Assembly (NCBI GenBank): GCA_030429625.1
Contig: JAUIFA010000006.1
Location: 1 to 64,000, forward strand
DNA length: 64,000 bases
Direction: 5' to 3'
Source of the DNA: Alphaproteobacteria bacterium
Lineage (GTDB): Bacteria > Pseudomonadota > Alphaproteobacteria > Rickettsiales > UBA8987
The notes beneath the pieces are model-generated. The model worked only from the letters and a program-made list of their open reading frames with translations, was not told the origin of the DNA and did not search any database. The position numbers were made by a program, and so were the translations under genes. Positions 17,877 through 26,786 of the stretch are shown here, piece after piece; the stretch's first letter is position 1, and the number at the start of each line of letters is the position of its first letter.

Positions 17877-19196
17877 ATGGAAAATTTTTCAATTGATAGT
17901 ATCATTATGGATATGTACGAGCTGGTTGAGGCGTATTTCTTAAGCTATGAAGGTACACTGCAAATTTCCATTGCCATTTTGCTATCTGTCATCGCCTCTT
18001 TGTTAAGCAAGAAGCCTAAAAAAATCATTGATCGTTATGTTTCCAAACGTTGGGACAAGAGCAAGCTTGACCAATACAACGAAGAGGCACTCATAGAGCT
18101 GATTTTCCCTATCATTAATCTCTCCTTCCTGTGGCTAGCCATTGCCATCATCAGCAGCGAGGCTTTTAACCCAATTTTACTCACCATCATTGCCAAGCTG
18201 TATCTGGCCTGGGTGGTCATTCGCTTTTTTTCCAGCATGGTTCGCATCCCAGGGCTTTCAAAAATTATTGCCACCATTGCGTGGAGTGTGGCGGCACTAA
18301 GCATCATCGGTAAGCTTGGTTCTACTGTTGAATTGCTTGATAGTTTTGCTTTTAGTTTGGGAAAAATTCATATTTCTGCCCTAACGGTCATTAAAGGCAT
18401 CATCACTTTTAGTATTCTGTTATGGATCGTAGGGCTGATCTCACGCATTTCAGAACGCAAGATCAAATCCATCAAGGGGATGACACCCTCCACGCGTGTA
18501 TTGATGATTAAAACCATAAAAATTACACTCATTACTCTGGCTGTTTTTATTGGTCTGGATAGTATCGGGATTGACCTAACCGCTCTGACCGTCTTTGGTG
18601 GTGCTATCGGTTTGGGGTTAGGTTTTGGCTTACAAAAAGTTGTCTCTAATCTTGTTTGTGGTGTCATTCTTCTATTAGATAAATCTGTAAAACCCGGTGA
18701 TGTGATTCAGGTGGAGGATACTTATGGTGAGGTGAATTCTCTTGGCGCACGCTATGTTTCGGTTATCACGCGTGATGGGTTTGAACATCTCATTCCTAAC
18801 GAGAATCTGATCACCGAGAAAGTGGTAAACTGGTCGTACAGTGACCCTAATGTACGTCTTAAAATTCCTATTTCTATTTCTTATGATTCCGATTTACACT
18901 TGGCATTACAACTTCTTGAAGAATCAGCATTTTCCTGTAGCCGTGTTTTAAAATACCCGACTCCTGCCTCCCGTGTGATAGAATTTGGCGATAGTGGCAT
19001 TCTACTCGAATTACGGGCATGGATTAACTCTCCTGGGGATGGCGTGGTAAACGTGCAAAGTGAAATCTTGCTCGACATTTGGGATAAATTTAAAGAAAAG
19101 AATATCAGCATCCCATACCCACATCGTGACGTAAGTATTACCCCATCAAAAGAACTTGAAGCACTTATCACAAAAATAGTAAAGATGAAGGCTTAG
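17877..19196 (+). CDS. MscS-family mechanosensitive ion channel
   Basis: This 439-residue protein has about five to six membrane helices. The glycine-rich pore helix (GAIGLGLGFGLQKVVSN, near 240-258) is followed by the MscS beta domain (KPGDVIQVEDTYGEV) and a C-terminal cytoplasmic domain. It releases solutes on hypo-osmotic shock. AGGGGAAAC precedes the ATG. Its 3' end overlaps the convergent cobA by 4 bp. Confidence 0.92.
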   Translation: MENFSIDSIIMDMYELVEAYFLSYEGTLQISIAILLSVIASLLSKKPKKIIDRYVSKRWDKSKLDQYNEEALIELIFPIINLSFLWLAIAIISSEAFNPILLTIIAKLYLAWVVIRFFSSMVRIPGLSKIIATIAWSVAALSIIGKLGSTVELLDSFAFSLGKIHISALTVIKGIITFSILLWIVGLISRISERKIKSIKGMTPSTRVLMIKTIKITLITLAVFIGLDSIGIDLTALTVFGGAIGLGLGFGLQKVVSNLVCGVILLLDKSVKPGDVIQVEDTYGEVNSLGARYVSVITRDGFEHLIPNENLITEKVVNWSYSDPNVRLKIPISISYDSDLHLALQLLEESAFSCSRVLKYPTPASRVIEFGDSGILLELRAWINSPGDGVVNVQSEILLDIWDKFKEKNISIPYPHRDVSITPSKELEALITKIVKMKA

Positions 19197-19948
19197 TTCG
19201 CATATTTGTCATTGATGAGGGATACAACTTTACCAATAATCACAATGGTTGGAGGGTTTAGCCCTCTTTCGGCTATGACTTCCGGCAAGGAGGCAAGATT
19301 GGTGAAACAGACAATCTGACTCTCCATCGTGCCATTTTCTACCGCCACAGCAGGTGTGTCTTCTGCCAGACCAGCGCAAATCAAATTGTTACATATGTTC
19401 CTGATATTGCTCAATCCCATATACACCACTAAAGTTGTCTGAGGATCTGCCAAACCTCGCCAATCTAATTCTACGGCCTCACCTTTTTGCTGATGACCCG
19501 TTATAAAACGCACACTGGTTGCCATACCGCGATGGGTTAACGGCACACCAAGAAGTGAACTAATCCCTGAAGCGGCACTTATTCCCCCCGTAACTTCAGA
19601 TTCTACTCCATGCTTTGCCAGATACTCGACCTCTTCTCCACCGCGCCCAAACACAAACGGATCTCCGCCTTTTAAACGCAGTACTTTTTTACCTAATCTG
19701 GCTTGCTCCAAGAGGGTCTCATTGATTTCATCTTGTGTCATTACATGTTGACGACACGATTTTCCCGCATAAATACACTCCACATTTTCTGGAATTAACT
19801 CAATGATTTCCTTAGGAATCAGGCGATCATATACCACCACCTGCGCCCAATGAGTAATTAGACGGTGGGCTTTGATGGTCAACAATTCAGGATCACCCGG
19901 CCCGGCACCAACAATGTGAACAATCTCTGTGGAAGCCGAACCGGACAT
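19193..19948 (-). CDS. cobA: Uroporphyrinogen-III C-methyltransferase (SUMT)
   Basis: This 251-residue SAM-dependent tetrapyrrole methylase has the family's N-terminal VGAGPGDPELLT, VVYDRLIP and GGDPFVFGRGGEE, and the later SVRFITGH. It makes precorrin-2 for siroheme or cobalamin. No other corrin or siroheme gene is in the window. It starts 9 bases downstream of the hpf stop on the same strand, so the two genes are probably co-transcribed. Confidence 0.92.
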   Translation of the reverse strand: MSGSASTEIVHIVGAGPGDPELLTIKAHRLITHWAQVVVYDRLIPKEIIELIPENVECIYAGKSCRQHVMTQDEINETLLEQARLGKKVLRLKGGDPFVFGRGGEEVEYLAKHGVESEVTGGISAASGISSLLGVPLTHRGMATSVRFITGHQQKGEAVELDWRGLADPQTTLVVYMGLSNIRNICNNLICAGLAEDTPAVAVENGTMESQIVCFTNLASLPEVIAERGLNPPTIVIIGKVVSLINDKYAN

Positions 19949-19957
19949 GGGAATTAA

Positions 19958-20563
19958 TTATGCTACTTTTGCTGCTTGTGAAAGAGAGGCTTTGTGTTTT
20001 GACTCTACCCATGAGATATTACCATCTTCACGACGATATACGACATCCAGCCCATCGGTTTTTTCATTGATAAACAATAAGGCAGGAAGCCCGGCAAGAT
20101 TCATCCGCATTACCGCATCGCTAACACTAAGAATCTCTAATGAGGTTGGCTTTTCAGCAATAATTAGCGGAGTATGGTCAAAACCCTCCTCCACTTCTTG
20201 CCCATCATCATTAAGCACATATTTTGTGGCCGCCATTGCCAAAATATTATTGGCCTCAGGACGGTGATGGCTTTTTAAACGACGTTTATAACGACGCAAT
20301 TGTTTTTCAATTCTCTGATTTGCTTTATCAAACGAAGCATAAACATCTTCTTCTCTGGCCTGAGCGCGAATAAGTAGATTCTTTCCTGTTCCCTCGTTGA
20401 CGATAATATCTGTACAGAAAAGATGAGCGTCTTTATAAAAAACAACATCCGCATCTATTGCACGGTCAAAATATTTTTTTACACTATTGTTTAAACTTTC
20501 TTCAACATACTCGCTAAGAGACACACCCACATCAAGCTGTTTTCCAGATACAGTAATTTTCAT
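19958..20563 (-). CDS. hpf: Long-form ribosome hibernation-promoting factor
   Basis: This 201-residue protein has an N-terminal RaiA/HPF domain (about 1-105, beta-alpha-beta-beta-beta-alpha, with the basic RRYKRRLKSHHR end). A linker follows, then the C-terminal dimerisation domain of long HPF (about 140-195: KPTSLEILSVSDAVMRMNL). Long HPF dimerises inactive 70S ribosomes into 100S particles. It has its own promoter and a structured leader, and cobA follows 9 bp downstream. Confidence 0.93.
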   Translation of the reverse strand: MKITVSGKQLDVGVSLSEYVEESLNNSVKKYFDRAIDADVVFYKDAHLFCTDIIVNEGTGKNLLIRAQAREEDVYASFDKANQRIEKQLRRYKRRLKSHHRPEANNILAMAATKYVLNDDGQEVEEGFDHTPLIIAEKPTSLEILSVSDAVMRMNLAGLPALLFINEKTDGLDVVYRREDGNISWVESKHKASLSQAAKVA

Positions 20564-20601
20564 AACTAATACTCCGAGTTAGAGTTTATAAAGACAAGAA
20601 A

Positions 20602-20738
20602 GGCATTACGACCCAAGAAAAATACACAATTCAATGCTAACAACTTCTATGACGTGTAAATTTTTCTAAGATGTAATGCCATACTTTATTTATAACATAA
20701 CGCTTACCAAATAACAAGATTTTTTATCTCTTATTTGG
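20602..20738 (-). promoter_or_regulatory. hpf promoter, leader stem and overlapping hairpin
   Basis: On the minus strand TTGTTA (20717-20712), a 17-bp spacer and TATAAA (20694-20689) form a good promoter with a start near 20682. The transcript's first bases, GGCATTAC (20680-20673), are complementary to GTAATGCC (20609-20602), so the roughly 118-nt leader could close into a long-range stem. The -35 is overlapped by a dyad with arms CCAAATAA and TTATTTGG (20707-20738) and an inner AGAT/ATCT pair, a possible operator. The rest of 20564-20968 shows nothing else convincing. Confidence 0.5.
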
Positions 20739-20968
20739 CGGCGTATCCCCATTGTAAAAAGACGGTGATAAAGGTAAATATAGACTTAATTCTTGCTATT
20801 TATGTCGAATTATGTTAGCATGCTGGTGATTCTTGATGACAGTTACACACAACAACTGAATATCTATAGTGGTTTTCACTCAACAAACGCAAATTTGCTA
20901 TTCCATAGACTAGATTGTTTATGGATTGAGTGCTGCTGTGGATGTTCAAAATCCGAAAGGAATGCGTT

Positions 20969-21262
20969 ATGGAACAGAAGCTAAGCAATGATGCTAAAGC
21001 CGTACTGAAAGCAATCCTTGAGTGGAATGATAACCCCCCTGGCGATTGTTATCATTACATTGTCCTTACTGGTACGAATTACCACTCGGTACGTGACGCA
21101 CTTCAAAGGGCTGAGGATATAATCACGCGTTACCGCGTGATGAACACTCATCTCTGTCCCTTATCTGATACTAAGGCATTAAAGAAGCTTCATCAGATTG
21201 TGGCTCTCAATGAGAAATGCAACCCTCTATGGGGGCAGATCCAGACAAAGCTCACGGAGTAG
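20969..21262 (+). CDS. Small orphan protein, possibly winged-helix-like (97 aa)
   Basis: The protein begins MEQKLSNDAKAV, with AAAGGAA upstream of ATG 20969. It is soluble, with four cysteines and helical segments (DAKAVLKAILEW, SVRDALQRAEDII) reminiscent of a winged-helix domain, though this is only a resemblance. It has no neighbour on the same strand, but ends just before a strong terminator. That supports it as a real transcribed unit. The family is not recognised. Confidence 0.55.
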   Translation: MEQKLSNDAKAVLKAILEWNDNPPGDCYHYIVLTGTNYHSVRDALQRAEDIITRYRVMNTHLCPLSDTKALKKLHQIVALNEKCNPLWGQIQTKLTE

Positions 21263-21280
21263 AGCTCGGCGGCAACATAC

Positions 21281-21316
21281 AAAACCTCCCCGCACTTTGG
21301 TGTCGGGAGGTTTTTC
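21281..21316 (+). terminator. Rho-independent terminator after the 97-aa gene
   Basis: Arms aaaacctccc (21281-21290) and gggaggtttt enclose an imperfect upper stem (cac/gtg) and loop. The descending arm runs into TTTTTCTTT. It starts 19 bp after the stop of the preceding gene. Confidence 0.88.
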
Positions 21317-21350
21317 TTTGCCTAAAATTAGAAAAAACATACCCATTAAC

Positions 21351-21541
21351 GTCATCCTGTGGAATTTCGTAGAAATTAGCACAGGATCCACAGAGGATAT
21401 AAAAATGGATTCTGTGCAAGCTACCGCTTCACAGAATGACAGAATGTATGGCATCATCCCGCGACTTGATCGCGGGATCCAGTTATTATTCCTCTGGATA
21501 GCGCGGTCAAGCCACACTATGACGGAGCTTAGTGTCATTTT
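21351..21541. repeat. Two adjacent palindromic intergenic repeats
   Basis: The 340-bp gap 21263-21602 holds the terminator above and two imperfect palindromes. The first runs from GTCATCCTGTG (21351) to CACAGAATGAC (ending about 21441). The second runs from CATCCCGCGACTTGAT (about 21452) to a divergent inverted copy ending ACTATGAC (about 21525), and contains the core CGCGGGATCCAG. Such GTCATCCCGCG...GCGGGATCCAG repeats are common between genes in Rickettsiales and related alphaproteobacteria. No coding frame is supported here. Confidence 0.7.
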
Positions 21542-21602
21542 ATATTGCACTATTTATTGCTCTGCCATACTATCACCCAAATTTCAATTTGGGGTATAAA
21601 TT

Positions 21603-22541
21603 TTGATCATTGCATTGCAGATTATTGGCGGGCTGGTGTTGTTGCTTTTTGGCGGGGAAATTCTTGTGCGCGGCGCTGTGACTATTGCCCGCCATATAGG
21701 CATTTCAAAACTTATCATTGGGTTGACTGTTGTAGCCGTTGGAACGTCGGCACCTGAAATTCTAGTCAGCATCAAAGCTGCAATTTCTGATCATGCCGAC
21801 ATTGCTATTGGCAATGTTGTGGGGAGCAATATCTCTAATGTCCTGCTTGTTTTGGGGATTACTGCTATCATCGCACCGGTGATAATTCATAACAACATTA
21901 TCAAACGTGATGGCCCTATCCTTTTGGCAATGACCGTGCTGTTTGTTGCGTTGTGTTGGACATCTAAAGAAGTGTCTATGTATGAAGGTTTTGTTTTTAT
22001 TATCTGCTTAATTCTCTACACCATTTATACCGTACGTACGGCCAGATCACACAAAGACGAACATATCGAGGACGAACTACCACCAGACACCTCCAACCCA
22101 CGTGCCATTGCGTATTCAATCATTGGGGTAGCCTGCCTTGCCTATGGCGCAGATGTTCTGGTTGAAGGCGCAGCGTCTTTGGCCAGAATTCTTGAAATAT
22201 CCGAAGCAGTTATTGGTGTAACCATCGTCGCCATTGGCAGCTCAACGCCCGAGCTGGTCACTTGCATTATTGCTGCTAGGCACAATCACAGTGACCTTGT
22301 GGCCGGAAACATCGTTGGCAGCAACATGATTAACATCATGGGTGGAATAGGTATTTCCGCTATTTTAAAGCCCCTCGCTATTTCGGAAAGCTTTTTTAAC
22401 CTTGATTTATGGGTCTTTTCTATTGCTGCTATTGCGTTTTATCTCATTACGATTTCCACAAAAAAAATAACCAAATGTACAGGAATTGTTTTCTTTCTCG
22501 GATATATAGTTTATATAACAGCATTACTTTTACAGAACTAA
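21603..22541 (+). CDS. Calcium/sodium antiporter (CaCA family, YrbG-like)
   Basis: This 312-residue protein has about ten membrane helices and two alpha-repeats that face each other in the fold. The first is GTSAPEILVS with GNVVGSNISN, the second GSSTPELVTC with GNIVGSNMIN. The acidic residues in these motifs bind the exchanged cations. The family's N-terminus requires a start near 21603, where only TTG is available. The ribosome site is weak. It is the first of a run of + strand genes. Confidence 0.88.
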   Translation: MIIALQIIGGLVLLLFGGEILVRGAVTIARHIGISKLIIGLTVVAVGTSAPEILVSIKAAISDHADIAIGNVVGSNISNVLLVLGITAIIAPVIIHNNIIKRDGPILLAMTVLFVALCWTSKEVSMYEGFVFIICLILYTIYTVRTARSHKDEHIEDELPPDTSNPRAIAYSIIGVACLAYGADVLVEGAASLARILEISEAVIGVTIVAIGSSTPELVTCIIAARHNHSDLVAGNIVGSNMINIMGGIGISAILKPLAISESFFNLDLWVFSIAAIAFYLITISTKKITKCTGIVFFLGYIVYITALLLQN

Positions 22542-22554
22542 TATTATTGGCCAT

Positions 22555-23490
22555 ATGAAAAAACTATCGATTGTGCCCGCACAAACAAACATAAACTTCA
22601 TTAAACAAAAATTCCTTGCCTTTGGTTTGTCTATTTTATTGATTATTCTTTCCGGTTTTTTTCTTAGCAGCAAAGGATTAAATTTTGGGATTGATTTTAC
22701 CGGCGGCATTGTTGTTGAGTTACGCACGGAGAATGAAATTGAATTGGGGAATCTTCGTAAAAGCTTAAACGTACTTGATTTAGGAGAAATATCCTTACAA
22801 ACCATTGGCAGCAACAACGATCTGATGATCCGTGTACAGAAGCAGGAAGGCGGCAACGACGAACAAATGGCCGCGGTAAACGTAATAAAAGAAAATTTGG
22901 CTAAAAATTTTGATGAAAAAATTGATTACCGCAAAGTAGATTTTGTTGGGCCACAGGTCGGGCATGAATTGATACAGTCCGGGGCACTGGCCTTAATATT
23001 ATCCTTTGTTGCAATTATGATCTATATCTGGATTCGCTTTGAATGGCAGTTTGGCCTTGGCGCTATTGCTGCTCTGATTCATGACAGTATTATAACCCTT
23101 GGCTTGTTTAGCTTTTTACAGCTTGAATTTAACCTAACTTCCATCGCTGCGATTTTAACCATTATTGGTTATTCTATTAACGATTCCGTGGTTATTTTTG
23201 ACCGTATTAGGGAAAGTCTACGCAAATATAAAAAGAAATCCATTGAAGAAGTTCTTAACAGAAGCATTAACGACACTCTTTCACGTACCATCATCACTGC
23301 TGGCACAACCATTGCCGCCTTAGTTGCTCTTGTCTGGCTAGGTGGAGCAGTGGTTAAAGGCTTTAGCATTGCTGTTCTCTTTGGCGTTATTATTGGAACC
23401 TATTCCTCCATATACATCGCTGCTCCTATCTTGATATTTATGGACATACGTGGTGAGAAAAAGGCTAAAGATCAAGAGGTCACAGCTTAA
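22555..23490 (+). CDS. secF: Protein translocase subunit SecF
   Basis: This 311-residue protein has six membrane helices, with a large periplasmic domain after helix 1. Signatures are GIDFTGGIVVEL near residue 42, VGPQVGHEL, and the late GYSINDSVVIFDRIRE. SecF works with SecD to pull exported proteins across the membrane using the proton gradient. No secD or yajC is adjacent; in most genomes secD precedes secF. ribF follows 17 bp later. Confidence 0.95.
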   Translation: MKKLSIVPAQTNINFIKQKFLAFGLSILLIILSGFFLSSKGLNFGIDFTGGIVVELRTENEIELGNLRKSLNVLDLGEISLQTIGSNNDLMIRVQKQEGGNDEQMAAVNVIKENLAKNFDEKIDYRKVDFVGPQVGHELIQSGALALILSFVAIMIYIWIRFEWQFGLGAIAALIHDSIITLGLFSFLQLEFNLTSIAAILTIIGYSINDSVVIFDRIRESLRKYKKKSIEEVLNRSINDTLSRTIITAGTTIAALVALVWLGGAVVKGFSIAVLFGVIIGTYSSIYIAAPILIFMDIRGEKKAKDQEVTA

Positions 23491-23507
23491 TATTCAGGAA
23501 AGATTGT

Positions 23508-24473
23508 ATGAAATTAATTCGCCATAATGATCTTTTTCGTAAATACAATACTGCTTACAACAATATACCGAAACAAGCATACGGTGCCGTAGTAGCCCTT
23601 GGAAATTTTGATGGGGTACATAAAGGACATCAGATTATCATACAAAATACTGTGGACATCGCCAAATCCGAAAACAAGCCTTCTGCCGTTTTAACGTTTT
23701 TGCCTCACCCGCTTATGGTGCTTCGCCATCATCCCGAACCTATATCTATTAACAATTTTGCTCAGAAGTTTCGTTACATTGAAAAATTGGGGATTGATTA
23801 TATGACGGCCATTGCTTTTACCAATGAATTTTCAACCCTCAGCGGAGAAGATTTTATTGCACAGGTTCTTGTTGGCCATCTAAAAATTTCTCATATCATT
23901 GTTGGGGACGATTTTATCTTTGGCAGAAAACGCAGCGGTGATATCAACTTGCTAAAAAAAATGTCACAAGAGCATGGCTTCTCGCTGACACAAATTTCTA
24001 CAATTTCAAATGACATAAGTCATGTACGTTATTCCTCATCCAAAGCACGGACTCATATAGAAAACGGTGACATTCAAAATGCTGTGGAAATCCTTGGCCA
24101 TGATTTTATTATTCAGGGACGGGTGATAAAAGGCCAGCAAAAAGGCACATCTATTAGCATTCCCACAGCTAATATTGCCTTAAAAGACTATCTCCGTCCG
24201 CGTTTTGGTGTCTATGTCTGCGAAGTAAAAACAAACAATAGTAGCTTCCTCTCCGCAATCTGTAATATTGGCAATAAACCCACCTTTGATGGTGAAGATG
24301 ATCTGCTTGAAGTCCATATTTTTGACTTTAACGAAAATATTTATGGGCAGAAAATTGATGTTAAACTGATAAAATTCCTACGCGATGAGAAAAAGTTTGA
24401 TAATGTAGACGCCTTAGTAAATCAAATTCATCAGGACATTGCCAAAGCAAAGGAATATTTTTCATGTTTATAA
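23508..24473 (+). CDS. ribF: Bifunctional riboflavin kinase / FAD synthetase
   Basis: This 321-residue protein has an N-terminal nucleotidyltransferase domain (GNFDGVHKGHQ, a HxGH-type motif, and GDDFIFGRKRSG). The C-terminal flavokinase domain includes KGQQKGTSISIPTAN and FGVYVCEV. It makes FMN and FAD from riboflavin. It overlaps lspA by 10 bp, so the pair is translationally linked. Confidence 0.95.
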   Translation: MKLIRHNDLFRKYNTAYNNIPKQAYGAVVALGNFDGVHKGHQIIIQNTVDIAKSENKPSAVLTFLPHPLMVLRHHPEPISINNFAQKFRYIEKLGIDYMTAIAFTNEFSTLSGEDFIAQVLVGHLKISHIIVGDDFIFGRKRSGDINLLKKMSQEHGFSLTQISTISNDISHVRYSSSKARTHIENGDIQNAVEILGHDFIIQGRVIKGQQKGTSISIPTANIALKDYLRPRFGVYVCEVKTNNSSFLSAICNIGNKPTFDGEDDLLEVHIFDFNENIYGQKIDVKLIKFLRDEKKFDNVDALVNQIHQDIAKAKEYFSCL

Positions 24474-24943
24474 AAGGTATATTACTAGCATTTGTCGTCT
24501 GTGTGCTTGACCAATTGCATAAATATTACATGATTGAAGTCTTTGACATTGCCAATAACCAGTTTGTGGTTACGCCCTTTTTTGACATGGTCATGGTGTG
24601 GAATTATGGCATTAGTTTTGGCTTATTCCAAAATCCGGGTGATGGAAAATATGCCTTTGTTTTAATCTCTACCATCATTTGTATTATTTTGCTTGTTTGG
24701 CTGAAAAAAAATGATAGTAAATTTCTTATGTGGGCATTAGGTTCAATTATCGGCGGAGCGGTTGGAAACGCCATTGACCGCCTAAATTATGGTGCAGTGG
24801 CGGATTTCTTTTCTTTTCACATTGGACAATATTACTGGCCAGCATTTAACATTGCGGATATTGCTGTTTTTATAGGGGCGACTATGATAGTAATTCATAG
24901 CCTGTTTCTTGAAGATAAAGGGAGGAACCATGAAAATACATAA
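24464..24943 (+). CDS. lspA: Lipoprotein signal peptidase (SPase II)
   Basis: This 159-residue protein has four membrane helices and both catalytic aspartates in their motifs: GNAIDRLNYG and FNIADIAVF. It cleaves prolipoprotein signal peptides; the neighbouring DUF3035 lipoprotein would be one substrate. The start lies inside ribF, and the end overlaps the next gene by 14 bp. Confidence 0.95.
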   Translation: MFIKGILLAFVVCVLDQLHKYYMIEVFDIANNQFVVTPFFDMVMVWNYGISFGLFQNPGDGKYAFVLISTIICIILLVWLKKNDSKFLMWALGSIIGGAVGNAIDRLNYGAVADFFSFHIGQYYWPAFNIADIAVFIGATMIVIHSLFLEDKGRNHENT

Positions 24944-25406
24944 CGCATTACCATTGATTTCTTTATGTGTTATTCTTGCCGTTAGCGCTTGTCAAAAAGG
25001 CGAGGTAAAGGACACACTTGGCTTAACCAAATCAGCACCCGATGAATTTATGGTACTTTCACGCCCAGCACTGTCTGTTCCACCGAGCTTTAATCTGGTT
25101 AAACCGGCAGAGAAAAAAGAATACATAGTTTCAGACAAAGTACGTAGCGACATACATTCGACTATTACCGGTGCAAAGCCTATTAAAAAAACAGATAAAA
25201 CCACCGGTGAAGAACTGCTGCTTAGAAAAACCAACATCGCACCAAACTATCAAATCCGCCAAATTCTTGCCGAAGAATATAACGTTAAAAAGCAAGAGGA
25301 CGAATCTTTTGTCGGCAGTATCCGCAAAGCATTAACACAAGAAGACCCTAATGTTCTCAATCCAGAAGAAGAGAAAAAACGCCTGATGGAACAAAATAAA
25401 AATTAG
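24930..25406 (+). CDS. DUF3035-type lipoprotein
   Basis: This 158-residue protein begins with a short basic N-terminus and hydrophobic stretch ending in the lipobox VSAC (C20). The mature part has the family pattern PDEFMVLSRPALSVPPSF. ATG 24930 follows GGGAGGAACC; an in-frame TTG upstream (24909) would spoil the signal. The lspA-DUF3035-M16-M16 order is a known alphaproteobacterial arrangement. The function is unknown, but an envelope lipoprotein linked to the proteases is likely. Confidence 0.82.
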   Translation: MKIHNALPLISLCVILAVSACQKGEVKDTLGLTKSAPDEFMVLSRPALSVPPSFNLVKPAEKKEYIVSDKVRSDIHSTITGAKPIKKTDKTTGEELLLRKTNIAPNYQIRQILAEEYNVKKQEDESFVGSIRKALTQEDPNVLNPEEEKKRLMEQNKN

Positions 25407-25413
25407 GCAATGT

Positions 25414-26775
25414 ATGAAAGATAAATCTATTTCCATCATTACCTTACTGACAATCATCGGCCTGATGTTGGCGTTATCTCTAAGCTCGCCCTATGAAAAA
25501 ATCAGTCATGAATTTACTTTAGACAATGGGATGAGGTTTCTTCTTATTCCCAATCATAAAGTGCCAGCGGTAACCCACATGGTATGGTATCAGGTTGGTG
25601 CGGCAGATGAAAAACCTGGAAAATCTGGTTTTGCTCACCTCTTTGAACACCTAATGTTTAAAGGAACCAATCTATTACAATCGGGCGAACTCTCACGCTT
25701 AGTGTCGTATTATGGTGGCGATGACAATGCCTTCACTGGACAGAATTTTACCGCCTATTTCCAAACCATCGCTAAAGAACATCTCCCTCTGGTGATGATG
25801 ATGGAAGCTGAAAGAATGCAAAACCTCATTCTCAATGAGGACGTAGTCAATCGTGAAAGAGCTGTGGTACTTGAAGAACGCAGTATGCGAACTGATAATG
25901 ACCCGTCCGCCCTTTTTATGGAACAGGTCAACAAAGCACTCTACCAAAGCCACCCTTACGGTACTCCGGTTATTGGCTGGCGTGATGAGGTAGAAAAATT
26001 ATCGTTAGCCGATACGGATGAATTTTATCACCGTTATTATCAACCCTGTTATGCCACAGTGGTGGTTTCCGGAGATACTGACGTACATACATTAAAAATT
26101 CTAGCACAAAAATATTACGGAAATCTAAAGTCACCAACCCAATGCAAGAAGCTCGATCGCAGTAACATTACCGCTGCCGCTCCTGCGATTACAAACAACC
26201 GAGTTAATTACAAAGACAATCGGGTCAGAACTCCTCAATGGGTCAAACTGTATCAAGCACCAAGTGCCCATTCTGGCAAAACCCAGTACGCCATGCCACT
26301 AAACATCCTTGCCAATACCCTAGGTGGCGAGACTGGAAGACTCTATCAATCGCTTGTTATTGAGAAAAAAATTGCTACCAGCGCCAGTGTTTATTACAAC
26401 GATATTTCTTACGGCCCAACGTCATTTGGTATTTATATCACCCCGAAAGACGGTGTAGAATTTCAAACCATTGAAGCCGCAGTAAATCAAGAAATAGATG
26501 CCTTATTGAAATATGGTCTCAGCGAAGAAGAAATACAACACCACAAGCTTGGGTTAACTGCTGATTTTATTTATTCAAAAGATGGCTTTAAATCAATGGC
26601 GTTTATTTATGGTCACGTCATCTCAAACGGCCTTCACAAGGAATATGTTGAAAACTGGGTCAACAACATTAACGACGTACAAGAACAACAGATTATGCGC
26701 GCGGCAAAAAAAGTATTAACCAACAATAATTTTGTTATTGGCACATTAGATGTTGAAAATAATGAGGTTAATTAA
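25414..26775 (+). CDS. Zinc M16-family peptidase (PqqL-like), active subunit
   Basis: This 453-residue protein has an N-terminal hydrophobic anchor (about 7-25). The inverted zinc motif HLFEH lies at residues 75-79 (GFAHLFEHLMFKGT), with the distal glutamate in NRERAVVLEE. This is the catalytic partner of a two-subunit periplasmic or membrane-associated protease. The following gene encodes the partner lacking zinc ligands. Confidence 0.92.
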   Translation: MKDKSISIITLLTIIGLMLALSLSSPYEKISHEFTLDNGMRFLLIPNHKVPAVTHMVWYQVGAADEKPGKSGFAHLFEHLMFKGTNLLQSGELSRLVSYYGGDDNAFTGQNFTAYFQTIAKEHLPLVMMMEAERMQNLILNEDVVNRERAVVLEERSMRTDNDPSALFMEQVNKALYQSHPYGTPVIGWRDEVEKLSLADTDEFYHRYYQPCYATVVVSGDTDVHTLKILAQKYYGNLKSPTQCKKLDRSNITAAAPAITNNRVNYKDNRVRTPQWVKLYQAPSAHSGKTQYAMPLNILANTLGGETGRLYQSLVIEKKIATSASVYYNDISYGPTSFGIYITPKDGVEFQTIEAAVNQEIDALLKYGLSEEEIQHHKLGLTADFIYSKDGFKSMAFIYGHVISNGLHKEYVENWVNNINDVQEQQIMRAAKKVLTNNNFVIGTLDVENNEVN

Positions 26776-26786
26776 TTAGGTTAAAT

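Noticed and set aside
20707-20738. Hairpin CCAAATAA/TTATTTGG as a terminator
   Set aside because: No T-run follows in either direction and no gene ends there. It overlaps the hpf -35 box, so an operator is more likely.
20793-20984. 63-codon + strand ORF upstream of the 97-residue gene
   Set aside because: It has a cysteine-rich, low-plausibility translation, no ribosome site, and overlaps the better supported gene at 20969.
21203-21599. ORFs on both strands across the palindromic repeats
   Set aside because: Their translations change character at repeat borders and run through the terminator. The repeats explain the open frames.
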